Positions 54,231 through 63,989 of a DNA stretch of 64,000 nt are shown one piece after another. Source of the DNA: Streptomyces mobaraensis NBRC 13819 = DSM 40847. GTDB taxonomy: Bacteria; Actinomycetota; Actinomycetes; Streptomycetales; Streptomycetaceae. Position 1 is the first letter of the stretch. Every line of letters starts with the position of its first letter. Where the stretch lies: contig NZ_CP072827.1 of assembly GCF_017916255.1 (NCBI RefSeq), positions 2,294,001-2,358,000 on the forward strand. Direction: 5' to 3'. The position numbers and the translations under genes were made by a program. The notes beneath the pieces are model-generated. The model was not told where the DNA came from. It made no database searches and saw only the letters and a list, made by a program, of their open reading frames with translations.

Positions 54231-56704
54231 GAGGACCGCACCGCCCGCCCGTCGGTTCCCGTCGCACCGCGGGTGTACCGCGGGTGGATGAGCCCGACGC
54301 AGCTGTACGGCAGCCCCTCGACCTCCTCCACCGGCACCCCGCGCTGGGCGGCCAGCAGCCGGACGTGGTCGAGGTCCGCGCCCGCGCCGCGCTCGGCGAG
54401 GATCCTCCAGGGGACCCGGCGCAGCAGGACGCGGGTGGTCTCGCCGACACCCGGCTTGACCAGGTTCACGTCGTGGATGCCGTACTCCTCGCTGATCCGC
54501 TCCACCGCCGCCCAGCCCCGCCAGGTCGGCGCGCGGTCGGCGCCCGCGAGTTCCTTGGCGTCGCGGGCGACGTCGTCCTCGACGTCCGCGAACCGGGCGG
54601 CGACCGTGTCGAGGAAGGCGCGGGAGACATCGGCGTCCGCCAGCTCCCGGTAGAACTTGGCGCCGTGGAAGTCGCCCGGGCCGACGAGGTCGGCGCGCAG
54701 CACCGTCCGCGAGATCAGGCCGGAGACCGTCGAGTTGAGGCAGGCGGACGGGATGAGGAAGTCGTCCCGGGTGCCGTACGTCTCCACGCAGTGGCCGGGG
54801 TCGGCGAGGACGGCGAGCCGCGGGTCGAACTCCGTTCCCCGCAGCGCCTGTTCCAGCTCCCGCGTGACCGCGCCCTTGCCCGTCCAGCCGTCGGCGAAGA
54901 CGACGTCGGACGGGTCGTGGTGGTCGGCGAGCCAGCGCAGCGCCGCCGTGTCGATGCCCCGGCCGCGGACGATGGACACGGCGTAGTGCGGCAGGTCCAG
55001 ACCGTGCGCGTGCCGCGCCCAGCGGCGCATCAGGACGCCGACGGGGGTGCCGGCGCGGGCCAGCGAGACCAGCACCGGACGCGGCGACCGCTCCGCGAGG
55101 ACGGTCTCGGTGACCGCCCCCACGGCACGGGCGAGCCGGCCGGCGGACGACTCCAACGCGGCGGCGTACAGGGCCTGGTAGCGCTCGGACGGCTGGTACT
55201 CGACGGGCAGCGACTCCGCGTAGTGCGCGCCGCCGTTCTGGATCGCCTCCTCCCGCTCCTCGATGGGCGCTTCGAGCGCGACGGCCGAGAGGTCCTGGAG
55301 CAGCCAGCCGACGTCCTCCGGCGCGTAGGAGGAGAAGGAGGGGCCGCGCAGCGGCTCCCCGGCGGCGCGGTGGGAGGGGATCACGGCCAGCAGGACCTTC
55401 CGGGTGTGCGCGGCGAGCCGGTCCAGGAGGCCGCCGGGGGCGTGCAGGGCGGGGGTGTCGCCCGTCGAGTCGGTGACGACGACGACGGCGTCGAAGCCGG
55501 CGCCGGCGACGTTGTAGGCGTATCGGTCGGCGGGGCCGTCGGTGCTCCCGCCGGCGGGAGCGCCGGGCGAGGCACCGGCCGGGGAGGCGCCCGGTACGGC
55601 GGACCCGTCCGGTGCCACCGGCGCGGCCGGCACGTCGTGCGCCGGGAAGACGATCCGGGTGCGGATCGCGTACCCGGGGTCGTCCACGGCCACCACGGGC
55701 GACCGGGTCGTGGTGGAGAACAGCACCTCCGTGCCCGCCAGGCGCTCCTCCAGCGCCCCCGCGAGCCGCAGCGGCGCGTACATCAGCTCCTCGGTCCCCA
55801 GCACGAGGACGCGCCGCGGCGCGCCCCCGCCCTCGGGCAGCGCCTCCGCGATCCGCCCGGCCATGCGCGGCAGCGCGGCCTCCAGCCGGTCGCGGTGCGC
55901 GGGGGTGAAGCCGTGCCGGCCGCCGTCGGGCAGGCCGGCCGGCCAGCCGAGGCCGATCCGGACCGCTCCCGCGCCGGCGCTCCCGCCGGTCGGGGCGCCG
56001 CCCGCCGGAACCTCCCACTCCGCCACCAGCTCCTGCCCCCGCCGGAGCACCCCCTCCGGCAGCGACACCGTCCCCGACGCGAGGGCGACGACGTCCACCC
56101 GCGCGCCGATCTCCGCCGCGAAGGCGTCCAGCGCGGCCCGCTCCTCCGCCGGTCGGAGGTCGACGAGGGCGACGACGACGTACCGGGCGCGCGGGCGGCG
56201 GCCGTGCAGGGCGGCGATCGTATTGCGGATCGTCCGGCCGGTGGAGAGCTCGTCGTCGACGAGCACCAGCGGCCCGTCGCCCGCGAGGAACCGCGGGTCC
56301 TCGGGGAGCAGCAGGTGGGACGTGGCGTGGCTGTGCTCCTCCTCGAAGCCGCCGGCCGGAGCGACGCCGCGCACCGGGCGGCGCGTGGAGTGCAGGTACG
56401 GGACGGGGCCGAGCCCGTCGGCGACCGAGTGGCCGAGGCCGGTGGCGGTCTCGGCGTAGCCGAGGACGACCGCACGGGCGGCCCGCTCCTCGCCCAGCAG
56501 CGCCCGCACCCGGCGGCCGAGGTCCAGACCCACGCCGTACACGACGGACGGCCGCTGCGGCACGTGCTTGCCGAGTACGCGCGAGACGAGCAGGTGCGCC
56601 CGCTTGGGGTTGCGGCGCAGGGCCAGGCCGAGCAGCCCGGGCAGCTCCGCGTCGCCCTCCAGCCGTACGCCGAGCCGCTCGGTCACCCACTGGCCCGACC
56701 ACAT
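54227..56704 (-). CDS. Fused phosphoribosyltransferase-TRSP-StiP-type protein (Ter operon)
   Basis: The ATG at 56704 shares its A with the TGA of the upstream gene; the 825-residue frame contains several parts. Residues ~1-230: PRTase with VVYGVGLDLGRRVRALLG and the PRPP loop LVLVDDELSTGRT. Residues ~250-400: a TRSP-type domain (IGLGWPAGLPDGGRHGFTP, RRVLVLGTEELMYAPLRLAGAL). Residues ~470-815: a StiP-like region with VEYQPSERYQALYAAALE, VLVSLARAGTPVGVLMRRW, VVFADGWTGKGAVTRELEQAL, DPGHCVETYGTRDDFLIPSACLNSTVSGLISRTVL. These are usually separate genes in Ter clusters; here they are fused. It is predicted to make or salvage a ribosylated metabolite. Confidence 0.82.
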   Translation of the reverse strand: MWSGQWVTERLGVRLEGDAELPGLLGLALRRNPKRAHLLVSRVLGKHVPQRPSVVYGVGLDLGRRVRALLGEERAARAVVLGYAETATGLGHSVADGLGPVPYLHSTRRPVRGVAPAGGFEEEHSHATSHLLLPEDPRFLAGDGPLVLVDDELSTGRTIRNTIAALHGRRPRARYVVVALVDLRPAEERAALDAFAAEIGARVDVVALASGTVSLPEGVLRRGQELVAEWEVPAGGAPTGGSAGAGAVRIGLGWPAGLPDGGRHGFTPAHRDRLEAALPRMAGRIAEALPEGGGAPRRVLVLGTEELMYAPLRLAGALEERLAGTEVLFSTTTRSPVVAVDDPGYAIRTRIVFPAHDVPAAPVAPDGSAVPGASPAGASPGAPAGGSTDGPADRYAYNVAGAGFDAVVVVTDSTGDTPALHAPGGLLDRLAAHTRKVLLAVIPSHRAAGEPLRGPSFSSYAPEDVGWLLQDLSAVALEAPIEEREEAIQNGGAHYAESLPVEYQPSERYQALYAAALESSAGRLARAVGAVTETVLAERSPRPVLVSLARAGTPVGVLMRRWARHAHGLDLPHYAVSIVRGRGIDTAALRWLADHHDPSDVVFADGWTGKGAVTRELEQALRGTEFDPRLAVLADPGHCVETYGTRDDFLIPSACLNSTVSGLISRTVLRADLVGPGDFHGAKFYRELADADVSRAFLDTVAARFADVEDDVARDAKELAGADRAPTWRGWAAVERISEEYGIHDVNLVKPGVGETTRVLLRRVPWRILAERGAGADLDHVRLLAAQRGVPVEEVEGLPYSCVGLIHPRYTRGATGTDGRAVRSS

Positions 56705-57921
56705 CAGAACGCCACTCCCTCTCGTCCGGCCCGTCCGGCTCCTCCGGCCCGCGCCGTCACCGTCGGCACGCTCGCCCCCAGCAGCTCCACGAAACCGACA
56801 TCCTCTCGTGCCACACCGAACACCTCGGCCCGCAACAGAATCCTTTCCGCCCAAGCCCGGTGCGGCTTCACCTCGTTCATCTTGTTGGTGTAGGCGGAAC
56901 GCAGCACTCCGCCGCCTCCGTCCACGGACCGCAGGATGTCCTGGGCGTCGCCGAACTCCTCGTGGCTGACCACGGAGAGCGCGTGCACCGGGGCGACGTG
57001 CGAGGGGTGGATGCAGGTCTTGCCCTGGAGGCCGTTGGCGCGGTCGAGTTCGATCTCGCGCAGCAGGCCGTCCATGTCGTGCTCGATCAGGGCGGAGCGC
57101 AGCGCCTCCGCGGGCCCGGCGAACGGGCTGCGGCGCAGCTGCGGCTTGAACATCCGCTGGTGCTGCCGGAAGTACTCCCACACCGGCCCGGTCACGGTGA
57201 AGCCGCTGCCGTCCGCGCGGCCGAGCACGTTGACGACGTCGGCGATGACGGAGGCGACGAGCTGGACGTCGTAGGCGGTCATGTCGGGCGCGCGGCGCAG
57301 CCCGTACGCTGAGCAGAAGTCGGTCACGCCCAGCCGCAGGGCCAGCACCCGGTCGCGGTACTTGGAGACGGCGCGGGCGATCCCGCCGAGCGTCTCGGTC
57401 CTGGTCTCCAGGTGCAGCAGCTCCGGGGACTCCAGGACGGGCATGGCGAACAGCCGCTGCCCGTGCGCCGCTTCGGCCTCGGCGAGCGCTTCCAGGAAGG
57501 GCAGGCCCCGGTCCTCGGTGAACTTGGGCAGGACGAAGCCGGAGAGCAGCCGCCGGGCGGGGCCGAAGCGGCGCATGAGATCGGTGATCTGCCCGGGGCG
57601 GCGGACGCGGACGAACAGCAGCGGCACCCGGTCCGCGGGGGCGGCGGCCAGCTCCGCGAACTGCCGGACCAGGTTCTCCTCCGCCTCGGCCACCTCACCG
57701 TCCGCGATGGAGTCCTCCAGGCACAGGACCATGGACACGACACCCTGTCCGGCCTGCTTGACGACGTCCCGGGCCAGCGCGGGCCGGGTGGCGGGGCTGT
57801 AGAGGGTGGCGCCGAGGGCGACGGCGAGCGTACGGGCCGGGGAGTCGACGCCGAACTCGGCCGGCTCCCGGTGGAACAACCCGTTCCGGACCTCGGGCGC
57901 GAGGTGTCCAAAATGCCGCAT
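56704..57921 (-). CDS. CitE-like HpcH/HpaI aldolase or lyase (Ter operon)
   Basis: 405 residues. The CitE-type TIM barrel shows [48 protein letters not shown] (N-terminal region with Glu-Asp of the metal site), [67 protein letters not shown] and [31 protein letters not shown]. It should cleave or form a C-C bond with Mg2+ and a CoA or keto-acid substrate. It heads the three-gene overlapping operon and has the Ter-cluster type of neighbours. Confidence 0.88.
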   Translation of the reverse strand: MRHFGHLAPEVRNGLFHREPAEFGVDSPARTLAVALGATLYSPATRPALARDVVKQAGQGVVSMVLCLEDSIADGEVAEAEENLVRQFAELAAAPADRVPLLFVRVRRPGQITDLMRRFGPARRLLSGFVLPKFTEDRGLPFLEALAEAEAAHGQRLFAMPVLESPELLHLETRTETLGGIARAVSKYRDRVLALRLGVTDFCSAYGLRRAPDMTAYDVQLVASVIADVVNVLGRADGSGFTVTGPVWEYFRQHQRMFKPQLRRSPFAGPAEALRSALIEHDMDGLLREIELDRANGLQGKTCIHPSHVAPVHALSVVSHEEFGDAQDILRSVDGGGGVLRSAYTNKMNEVKPHRAWAERILLRAEVFGVAREDVGFVELLGASVPTVTARAGGAGRAGREGVAF

Positions 57922-58188
57922 CTTTCTCCCCGTTGTGCCGCGCCGTCCCGCCGGGCCGTCCAGTCGACGAGCGTGGCCGATTATCGTACGTCCGGGAACG
58001 GGTCAAGAGTTCCCCAAAAGCCGGAGGAATCTCGTCTCCTCCACCACACCATGTGCCCCCACGGCGTCCGCGCACCCGCCCCGCGCCCCGGGCGCTCCCC
58101 CGGCTCCCCGGCTTCACCCCGGCCGCGCTCCGGCCGGGGGCGGGGCCCGCGTTGTCCGCGGCCCGCGCGGGAGGGCAGGATTGCGGAC

Positions 58189-59277
58189 ATGACGCACGCG
58201 ATGCTGAAGGGATCGAACATCCCGCTGGAGGCCCCGGCCGTACGGGCGGTGCTGCGCTGGACCCCCGGTGCCGGCGTCCCCGACGTGGACGTCTCCGCCC
58301 TGCTCCTGGGCGCCGACGACCGCGTGCGTTCGGACGAGGACTTCGTCTTCTACAACCAGCCGCGCCACCCCTCGGGCCTGGTCCGCCACCTGCCCAAGAA
58401 GCGGCTGCACGAGGGCCTGACCGACACCGTCGAGGCCGACCTCGCCCCGCTGGACGGCTCGGTACGCCGGGTGGTGATCGCCGCCTCCGCCGACGGCGGG
58501 ACGTTCGGCCTGGTCAAGGACCTGTGCCTGCTGCTGTACGACGCCTCGGCCGCGACCCCCGCGAACGCCGCCCCCGGCGACACCGCCGCCCTCGGCCCCC
58601 TCGTCGCCCGCTTCGACGTCCGGCCCGAGACGGGCGACGAGACGGCGATGATCTGCGGCGAGCTCTACCGCCGCGGCGAGGGCTGGAAGTTCCGCGCCCT
58701 CGGGCAGGGCTATGCGACGGGGCTGGTCGGGCTGGCCACGGAGTACGGCATCTCCGTCGAGGACGAGGAGGAGCCCGAGGCCGCGACGGGCCGGGACACG
58801 ACCGGCACCGGCACCGGTGACCACCCGAACGGCGGCTCCCCGGGCCGCCACCCCGAGCCCATACATCCGGCGCCCGCCCGGCCGACCCCCTCCGCCGCTC
58901 CGGCGCCCACTCCCGCGGACCAGGCGACGCCGGTCACCGCACCGGCCCCGCCCGTCACCGCCGACGCGCCCACCACGGCCGTCCCGCGCCCGCCCGTACC
59001 GGCGTACGGCTACCCGCCGCCGCCCGGCGTCCCCCCGACCGTCCCGCCGGCCCCCTCGGCCCCTCCGGCGTACGGCTATCCGCAGTACCCCGCCGCCCAG
59101 CCGTCCTACGGCTACCCCCAGCAGTCTCAGCAGCCCTCACACCCGCACCACCAGTCGCAGCAGCCCTCGCAGTCCTTCCAGGACGCCCAGGCCGACTACC
59201 CGCTCCCCCCGCCGGCGGCCCCCGACCCGGCGTTCCGGCTGCCGCCCCAGGGCCCGCAGTTCCTGCCGGGCCGCTAG
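58189..59277 (+). CDS. TerD-family protein with Pro/Gln/Tyr-rich tail
   Basis: ATG at 58189, 362 residues; frames upstream overlap the divergent lyase gene. Residues ~1-185 are a TerD domain: [56 protein letters not shown] and [29 protein letters not shown]. TerD domains bind Ca2+ through Asp residues. The rest is low complexity, rich in Pro, Gln, Tyr and Gly ([28 protein letters not shown]), not a normal part of TerD. It is divergent from the lyase operon; 267 bp separate them. Confidence 0.88.
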   Translation: MTHAMLKGSNIPLEAPAVRAVLRWTPGAGVPDVDVSALLLGADDRVRSDEDFVFYNQPRHPSGLVRHLPKKRLHEGLTDTVEADLAPLDGSVRRVVIAASADGGTFGLVKDLCLLLYDASAATPANAAPGDTAALGPLVARFDVRPETGDETAMICGELYRRGEGWKFRALGQGYATGLVGLATEYGISVEDEEEPEAATGRDTTGTGTGDHPNGGSPGRHPEPIHPAPARPTPSAAPAPTPADQATPVTAPAPPVTADAPTTAVPRPPVPAYGYPPPPGVPPTVPPAPSAPPAYGYPQYPAAQPSYGYPQQSQQPSHPHHQSQQPSQSFQDAQADYPLPPPAAPDPAFRLPPQGPQFLPGR

Positions 59278-59358
59278 CCGCGGACCACAGCGGATACCGC
59301 ACCGACGGACGGGCGGCGACGCACTCCACCGCCGCCCGCCGCCCTCACACCACAGCCC

Positions 59359-60102
59359 TCACACCTTCGACTTGTACCCCCGCCCCCACTGGAGCCCCCA
59401 CCCGTACAGCCGGTCCAGCTCCGACTGGAACCCGTACACGTACCGCATCTCCCGCCGGACGACGATCTCCTTCTTGTCGTTCTCGATCAGGACGACGGCG
59501 CACGACCGGGCCTCCGGCGCGCGCTCGTGGAGCGAGACCTCGAGCCGGGGGCCGTTGCCGGGATACAGCGTCACCGTCGCCTGGGTACGGTCGAACGCCG
59601 GGGTGCCGTCATAGATGTAGACGAAGATCAGCAGTCGCTTGATCTCATCCCGGTGGTCCATGTTGATGTAGATGGTCTCCCCCGAGCCGGAGCCGAACCG
59701 GTCGTCGCCGCTGAGCTGGACGTACGGTGGGGAGTTGATGCTGCCCAGTATGTTTCCGAGCGGCTGCACTACGCCTTTCGCCCCGTCCCACAGCTCGTAC
59801 ATGCAGGCGAGATCCAGGTCCACACTGACCATCGCCGGGCCCTGCGCCTGCACCATCTCCGGGGTGAACTTGCGGAAAGGGTGCCGCATCCCGCCGCGGG
59901 CCGGCTTCTCGTGGATGACCGTGGTGCGCATCTGCCACGACAGGTTGACCCGCATGTTGCCGCTGACCGCGCCGTTCTTGGTCAGCGAGTAGACCGGATG
60001 GCGTTTGGTCAGCTCGACCGCGCCCGACGCGCTGTGCGGGGCGTCGAACTGCCAGGCCGCGCCGCGCCCCCAGTTGCCGAACAGCTTGTCCATTACCGTC
60101 AT
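59359..60102 (-). CDS. TerA-like tellurium-resistance family protein
   Basis: 247 residues, soluble, no signal peptide. The sequence VELTKRHPVYSLTKNGAVSGNMRVNLSWQMRT (about 28-59) and IKRLLIFVYIYDGTPAFDRTQATVTLYPGNGPRLEV near 155-190 is of the TerA/TerD beta-sandwich type; DLDLACMYELWDGAKGVVQPLG (about 97-118) is the acidic Ca2+-binding strand. The family belongs to the membrane-linked Ter stress complex. It is downstream of the DUF475 gene, on the same strand, 114 bp apart. Confidence 0.82.
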   Translation of the reverse strand: MTVMDKLFGNWGRGAAWQFDAPHSASGAVELTKRHPVYSLTKNGAVSGNMRVNLSWQMRTTVIHEKPARGGMRHPFRKFTPEMVQAQGPAMVSVDLDLACMYELWDGAKGVVQPLGNILGSINSPPYVQLSGDDRFGSGSGETIYINMDHRDEIKRLLIFVYIYDGTPAFDRTQATVTLYPGNGPRLEVSLHERAPEARSCAVVLIENDKKEIVVRREMRYVYGFQSELDRLYGWGLQWGRGYKSKV

Positions 60103-60216
60103 CTGCTACCCCCACCCCTCGCGGTCCGGTTCCCGCCCCGGAAACCGGTGAGCGGGACGGCCGTGAGGTGATCTCACCGCCGCCCCGCTCAGAGGGTTCC
60201 CGCACAAGTGCCGGGG

Positions 60217-61353
60217 TCACACCCCGGATGCGACCTCCTGACGGCTTCCGTCGCCGTCACCGGCCGCGGTCTCCTTGCGGTTGCGCGCCACCGAGGACCA
60301 GAACGAGAGGCCGATCAGCGCCACACCGATGAGGCCGGTGACGACCTCGGGGACGTCGTACTTGATCGTGGCCAGCAGGATCAGGGCGAGCGTGCCGATC
60401 GCGTAGTGCGCGCCGTGCTCCAGGTAGACGTAGTCGTCCAGCGTCCCCTTGCGGACCAGGAAGACCGTCAGGGAGCGGATGTACATCGCACCGATGCCGA
60501 GGCCCAGCGCCATCACGAAGATGTCGTTGGTGATGGCGAAGGCGCCGATGACCCCGTCGAAGGAGAAGGAGGCGTCGATGACCTCCAGGTAGAGGAACAT
60601 GAAGAACGCGGCCTTGCCGGCCAGCCCGACGACCGAGCCGCCGCTCTTCTTCTCCGCCGGAGCGGACTCCTCCGCCTCGTCCTCGTCCTCCTCCAGGCGG
60701 TCCTCGAAGAAGCCCGAGATACCGCCGACGACCAGGTACGTCACCAGTCCGCCGACACCGGCCAGCAGCACCGTGGCGGCCTTGTCGATCGTGCCGTCCC
60801 CGCCGTGCACCGGGACGGAGGTGGCCACGGTGGTGGCCACGATGATCAGCACCACCAGGGAGACGATGACCGACAGGCCCTCGACCTTGCCCAGCTTGGC
60901 GAGGAACCGCTCCACCGGGCCCAGCCACCGTATGTCCCGGTCCTCGAAGACGAAGTCGAGGAAGATCATCAGCAGGAACATCCCGCCGAACGCGGCGATC
61001 GCCGGGTGGGCGCTGGTGACGAGCTGCTCATAGCGGTGGTGATCGTTGATCGCCACGTCGACGGCCTCGATGGGCCCGAGTTTGGCGGTGATGGCCACGA
61101 TGACCACCGGGAACACCAGCCGCATGCCGAAGACGGCGATGAGGATGCCCAGGGTCAGGAACATCTTCTGCCAGAAGGCGTTCATCTTCCGGAGGATGCC
61201 GGCGTTGATGACCGCGTTGTCGAACGAGAGCGAGATCTCCAGGACGGACAGGATCGCGACGAGCGCCAGCCCTTTCCACCCCCAGAGCACGCCGGCCAAG
61301 GCAAAGCCGGCCGCCGTGATGGCGAACGACCAACCAAAGGTTTTCAGGAGCAC
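60217..61353 (-). CDS. DUF475 membrane protein (TerC-related)
   Basis: 378 residues from a GTG. About nine membrane helices include paired motifs with acidic residues: VLEISLSFDNAVINAGILRKM (about 38-58) and YLEVIDASFSFDGVIGAFAITNDIFVMALGLGIGAMYIRS (about 258-297); the FDN/FDG pairs recall TerC, where they are thought to bind metals. A cytoplasmic acidic loop (EDRLEEDEDEAEES) lies in the middle. TerC/DUF475 proteins anchor TerD-type proteins at the membrane in metal stress. It lies in a row with TerA-like and TerD genes. Confidence 0.92.
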   Translation of the reverse strand: MLLKTFGWSFAITAAGFALAGVLWGWKGLALVAILSVLEISLSFDNAVINAGILRKMNAFWQKMFLTLGILIAVFGMRLVFPVVIVAITAKLGPIEAVDVAINDHHRYEQLVTSAHPAIAAFGGMFLLMIFLDFVFEDRDIRWLGPVERFLAKLGKVEGLSVIVSLVVLIIVATTVATSVPVHGGDGTIDKAATVLLAGVGGLVTYLVVGGISGFFEDRLEEDEDEAEESAPAEKKSGGSVVGLAGKAAFFMFLYLEVIDASFSFDGVIGAFAITNDIFVMALGLGIGAMYIRSLTVFLVRKGTLDDYVYLEHGAHYAIGTLALILLATIKYDVPEVVTGLIGVALIGLSFWSSVARNRKETAAGDGDGSRQEVASGV

Positions 61354-61538
61354 TGGCTACCCAATCCTTCGCTGCGATGCTGTCCGCGCTGTACGCGGCT
61401 TTACTAAACGTTGACCACGCAGTCTAGAGGGCCCGCCCCGCAGCCGGGAGGGCCGACCTTCCGGCGCACGCGGCGCCGCCCGGTGCCACCAGGGCTCCCG
61501 TGACAACGCCGCGTGCTCCCGTGCCTACCGGGCGCCGG

Positions 61539-62114
61539 TCACGAGACGTTGACCCCGAAGTCCAGGGCGATCCCCCGCAGGCCCGACGCATACCCCTGTC
61601 CGACCGCGCGGAACTTCCACTCCCCGCCGTAGCGGTACACCTCGCCGAAGATCATCGCCGTCTCGCTGGAGGCGTCCTCGCTCAGGTCGTAGCGGGCCAG
61701 CTCGGAGCCGTCCGCCTGGTTGACCACGCGGATGTAGGCGTTGCTGACCTGGCCGAAGTTCTGGCCGCGGAGGTCGGCCTCGTGGATGGAGACCGGGAAC
61801 ACGATCTTGTCGCAGGCCGCCGGGACCTTGGCGAGGTCGACCAGGATGGTCTCGTCGTCGCCGTCACCCTCACCGGTGAGGTTGTCTCCGGTGTGCTCGA
61901 CCGAACCCTCGGGGCTCTTGAGGTTGTTGTAGAAGACGAAGTACTCGTCGCCGAGCACCCGCCCGGAGGCGCACAGCAGGGCGCTGGCGTCCAGGTCGAA
62001 GTCCGCGCCGGTGGTGGTGCGGGCGTCCCAGCCCAGACCGACCACGATGGCGGTCAGGTTCGGCGCGTGCTTGGAGAGGGAGACATTGCCTCCCTTGGCG
62101 AGCGTGACACCCAT
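61539..62114 (-). CDS. terD: TerD-family protein, paralog 1
   Basis: 191 residues, ATG start. Standard Ter[85 protein letters not shown] and [40 protein letters not shown]. The Asp residues in DFDLDAS and in GDGDDE form the Ca2+ sites. It is about 80% like the paralog just upstream on the same strand (62259-62834), from which it is separated by a huge hairpin. Confidence 0.95.
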   Translation of the reverse strand: MGVTLAKGGNVSLSKHAPNLTAIVVGLGWDARTTTGADFDLDASALLCASGRVLGDEYFVFYNNLKSPEGSVEHTGDNLTGEGDGDDETILVDLAKVPAACDKIVFPVSIHEADLRGQNFGQVSNAYIRVVNQADGSELARYDLSEDASSETAMIFGEVYRYGGEWKFRAVGQGYASGLRGIALDFGVNVS

Positions 62115-62156
62115 GGTCCTGTTCCTCCCCGAGTTGAACGTAGGTCGCCGCGCACG

Positions 62157-62219
62157 TCCGGCGCCGTACTCCCGGACTGCCCAGTACGGGCTGCCTGAAC
62201 ACGGGAGTACGGCGCCGGA
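62157..62219 (-). terminator. Giant hairpin between the two terD paralogs
   Basis: TCCGGCGCCGTACTCCCG (62157-62174) and CGGGAGTACGGCGCCGGA (62202-62219) are perfectly complementary over 18 bp, with a 27-base loop. It is 40 bases after the stop of the upstream terD paralog and 43 bases before the downstream start, so it could end transcription of the first paralog or set relative expression by attenuation. Confidence 0.7.
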
Positions 62220-62258
62220 GGTGAGCCGCTGTGGCCGCTTGGGCGGCCGTGCCGTCGG

Positions 62259-62834
62259 TCAGACGTTGACGCCGAAGTCCTGCGCGATGCCGCGCAGGCC
62301 CGAGGCGTAACCCTGGCCGATGGCGCGGAACTTCCACTCCGCACCGTTGCGGTACAGCTCGCCGAAGACCATGGCGGTCTCGGTCGAGGCGTCCTCGCTC
62401 AGGTCGTAGCGGGCCAGCTCGGTGTTGTCGGCCTGGTTGACGACGCGGATGTACGCGTTCCGCACCTGGCCGAAGCTCTGCTGGCGGCTCTCGGCGTCGT
62501 AGATGGACACCGGGAACACGATCTTGTGCACATCGGCGGGGACGGCGGCCAGGTTGACCTTGATGACCTCGTCGTCGCCCTCGCCCTCACCGGTCAGGTT
62601 GTCACCGGTGTGCTCGACCGAACCGTCGGGGCTCTTCAGGTTGTTGAAGAACACGAAGTTCTGGTCGTTGGCGACCTTGCCCTGGTCGTTGGTGAGCAGC
62701 GCACTGGCGTCCAGGTCGAAATCCGTACCGGTGGTGGTACGGGCGTCCCAGCCGAGACCGACGATGACCGCGGTCAGGTTCGGGGCTGCCTTGGTCAGCG
62801 AGACGTTGCCGCCCTTGCTGAGACTGACTCCCAC
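62259..62834 (-). CDS. terD: TerD-family protein, paralog 2
   Basis: 191 residues from a GTG with GGAGG five bases before. It has the same TerD layout: [76 protein letters not shown] and [17 protein letters not shown]. Differences from paralog 1 include [12 protein letters not shown] in place of [11 protein letters not shown] and EGEGDDE in place of EGDGDDE. It binds Ca2+ and takes part in the Ter stress response. Its promoter should lie in the 115 bases between it and the AhpE gene. Confidence 0.95.
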   Translation of the reverse strand: MGVSLSKGGNVSLTKAAPNLTAVIVGLGWDARTTTGTDFDLDASALLTNDQGKVANDQNFVFFNNLKSPDGSVEHTGDNLTGEGEGDDEVIKVNLAAVPADVHKIVFPVSIYDAESRQQSFGQVRNAYIRVVNQADNTELARYDLSEDASTETAMVFGELYRNGAEWKFRAIGQGYASGLRGIAQDFGVNV

Positions 62835-62949
62835 GAGTCCTCCATTGGTTCGAGGGGCCCGGCCGGCCGGCCCTGCCCCCGGTTGTGCGATGGCATCCGG
62901 TGAACGTGTGGATCCTAGTGACCGGTTCCCACCGATTACAGGGTCTTGT

Positions 62950-63408
62950 TCAGAGTGCGGCCAGTTCCCGGGTGTACTCGTTCAGGTCGCGCGCGTCGGG
63001 CAGTCCGTTGACGATCGTCCAGCGGACGACACCCTGCTTGTCGATGATGAAGGTGCCGCGCAGCGCGCAGCCCTTCTCCTCGTCGAAGACGCCGTAGGCG
63101 CGGCTGACCTCGCCGTGCGGCCAGAAGTCGGAGAGCAGCGGGTAGTCGAGCTTCTCCTGCTCGGCGAAGACGCGCAGCGAGAACGGCGCGTCGTTGGAGA
63201 CGGCGAGCAGCTGGACGTCGTCGTTGACGAAGTGCGGCAGCTCGTCGCGGAGGGCGCAGAGCTCGCCGGTGCAGACGCCGGTGAAGGCGAACGGGTAGAA
63301 GAGCAGGACGACGTTCTTCTCGCCGCGGAAGTCGGAGAGGCGGACGGTCTCGCCGTGCTGGTTCTTCAGCGCGAAGTCCGGGGCCTCGGTGCCGACGTCG
63401 ATCGCCAT
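62950..63408 (-). CDS. ahpE: AhpE-type one-Cys peroxiredoxin
   Basis: 152 residues. The peroxidatic site is [15 protein letters not shown]: Cys46 is catalytic, with Cys51 close by, the AhpE/BCP signature. The thioredoxin-like fold is complete, from [34 protein letters not shown] to [29 protein letters not shown]. It reduces hydrogen peroxide and organic peroxides. Located between terD and DUF3052; the neighbour order terD-terD-ahpE-DUF3052 is common in Streptomyces. Confidence 0.93.
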   Translation of the reverse strand: MAIDVGTEAPDFALKNQHGETVRLSDFRGEKNVVLLFYPFAFTGVCTGELCALRDELPHFVNDDVQLLAVSNDAPFSLRVFAEQEKLDYPLLSDFWPHGEVSRAYGVFDEEKGCALRGTFIIDKQGVVRWTIVNGLPDARDLNEYTRELAAL

Positions 63409-63516
63409 GGTCGCATCCCTCTCTCGGCGGGCCGGCCCGGGGCCCGCGGGTGCGCGGCCCCGCCGCCGGCGCGGGTAGGCGGCCAGTCTGTCACTGCCGT
63501 CCCGGGGGAACGCACG

Positions 63517-63546
63517 GCGCCCCCGGCAGCGGGCTGCCGGGGGCGC
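63517..63546 (-). terminator. Terminator of the DUF3052 gene
   Basis: GCGCCCCCGGCAGC (63517-63530) and GCTGCCGGGGGCGC (63533-63546) form a perfect 14-bp stem with a two-base loop (really a four-base loop after opening one pair), 14 bases beyond the DUF3052 stop. Confidence 0.85.
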
Positions 63547-63560
63547 GGTGGGGCTCGGTG

Positions 63561-63989
63561 CTAGCGCTTGGACTTGGGCGCGCTCAGGCGCGTGCCGCTC
63601 CAGTCCTTGGCCACGCTGATGCTCTTGGTCTGGGAGAGACCGGCGGTCTGCGAGGCGTCCTGGATGTCGCTGGGCTCGATGTAGCCGTCCCGCCCGGTCT
63701 TGGGCGTCAGCAGCCAGATGTCGCCGCCCTCGTCGAGCAGACCGATGGCATCCACCAGCGCGTCCGTGAGGTCTCCGTCCTCATCCCGGAACCACAGCAG
63801 GACGACGTCGGCCACGTCGTCGTAGTCCTCGTCCACGAGGTCCTGGCCGATGAGGGACTCGATACCTTCACGGAGATCGTGGTCGACGTCGTCGTCGTAA
63901 CCGATCTCCTGGACCACCTGTCCGGGCTCGAAACCCAGCCTTCCGGCGGGGTTGGTCCGCTCCTCCGCGTGGTCCGCGGTCGCGCTCAC
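63561..63989 (-). CDS. DUF3052 family protein
   Basis: 142 residues; the start is 11 bases from the window end, so the ribosome site is only partly seen. It is acidic, with [81 protein letters not shown], the full DUF3052 signature. The family is restricted to actinobacteria. I know no established function; the conserved WLLTPK and the C-terminal KDWSGTRL may form a small globular fold. In Streptomyces it is often next to the pyruvate dehydrogenase gene aceE, which would be just outside the window. Confidence 0.93.
   Translation of the reverse strand: MSATADHAEERTNPAGRLGFEPGQVVQEIGYDDDVDHDLREGIESLIGQDLVDEDYDDVADVVLLWFRDEDGDLTDALVDAIGLLDEGGDIWLLTPKTGRDGYIEPSDIQDASQTAGLSQTKSISVAKDWSGTRLSAPKSKR

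Noticed and set aside
53304..54653. 449-codon plus-strand frame opposite the HAD gene and the fused PRTase gene
   Set aside because: Antisense shadow; the minus strand has HAD motifs and a coupled start.
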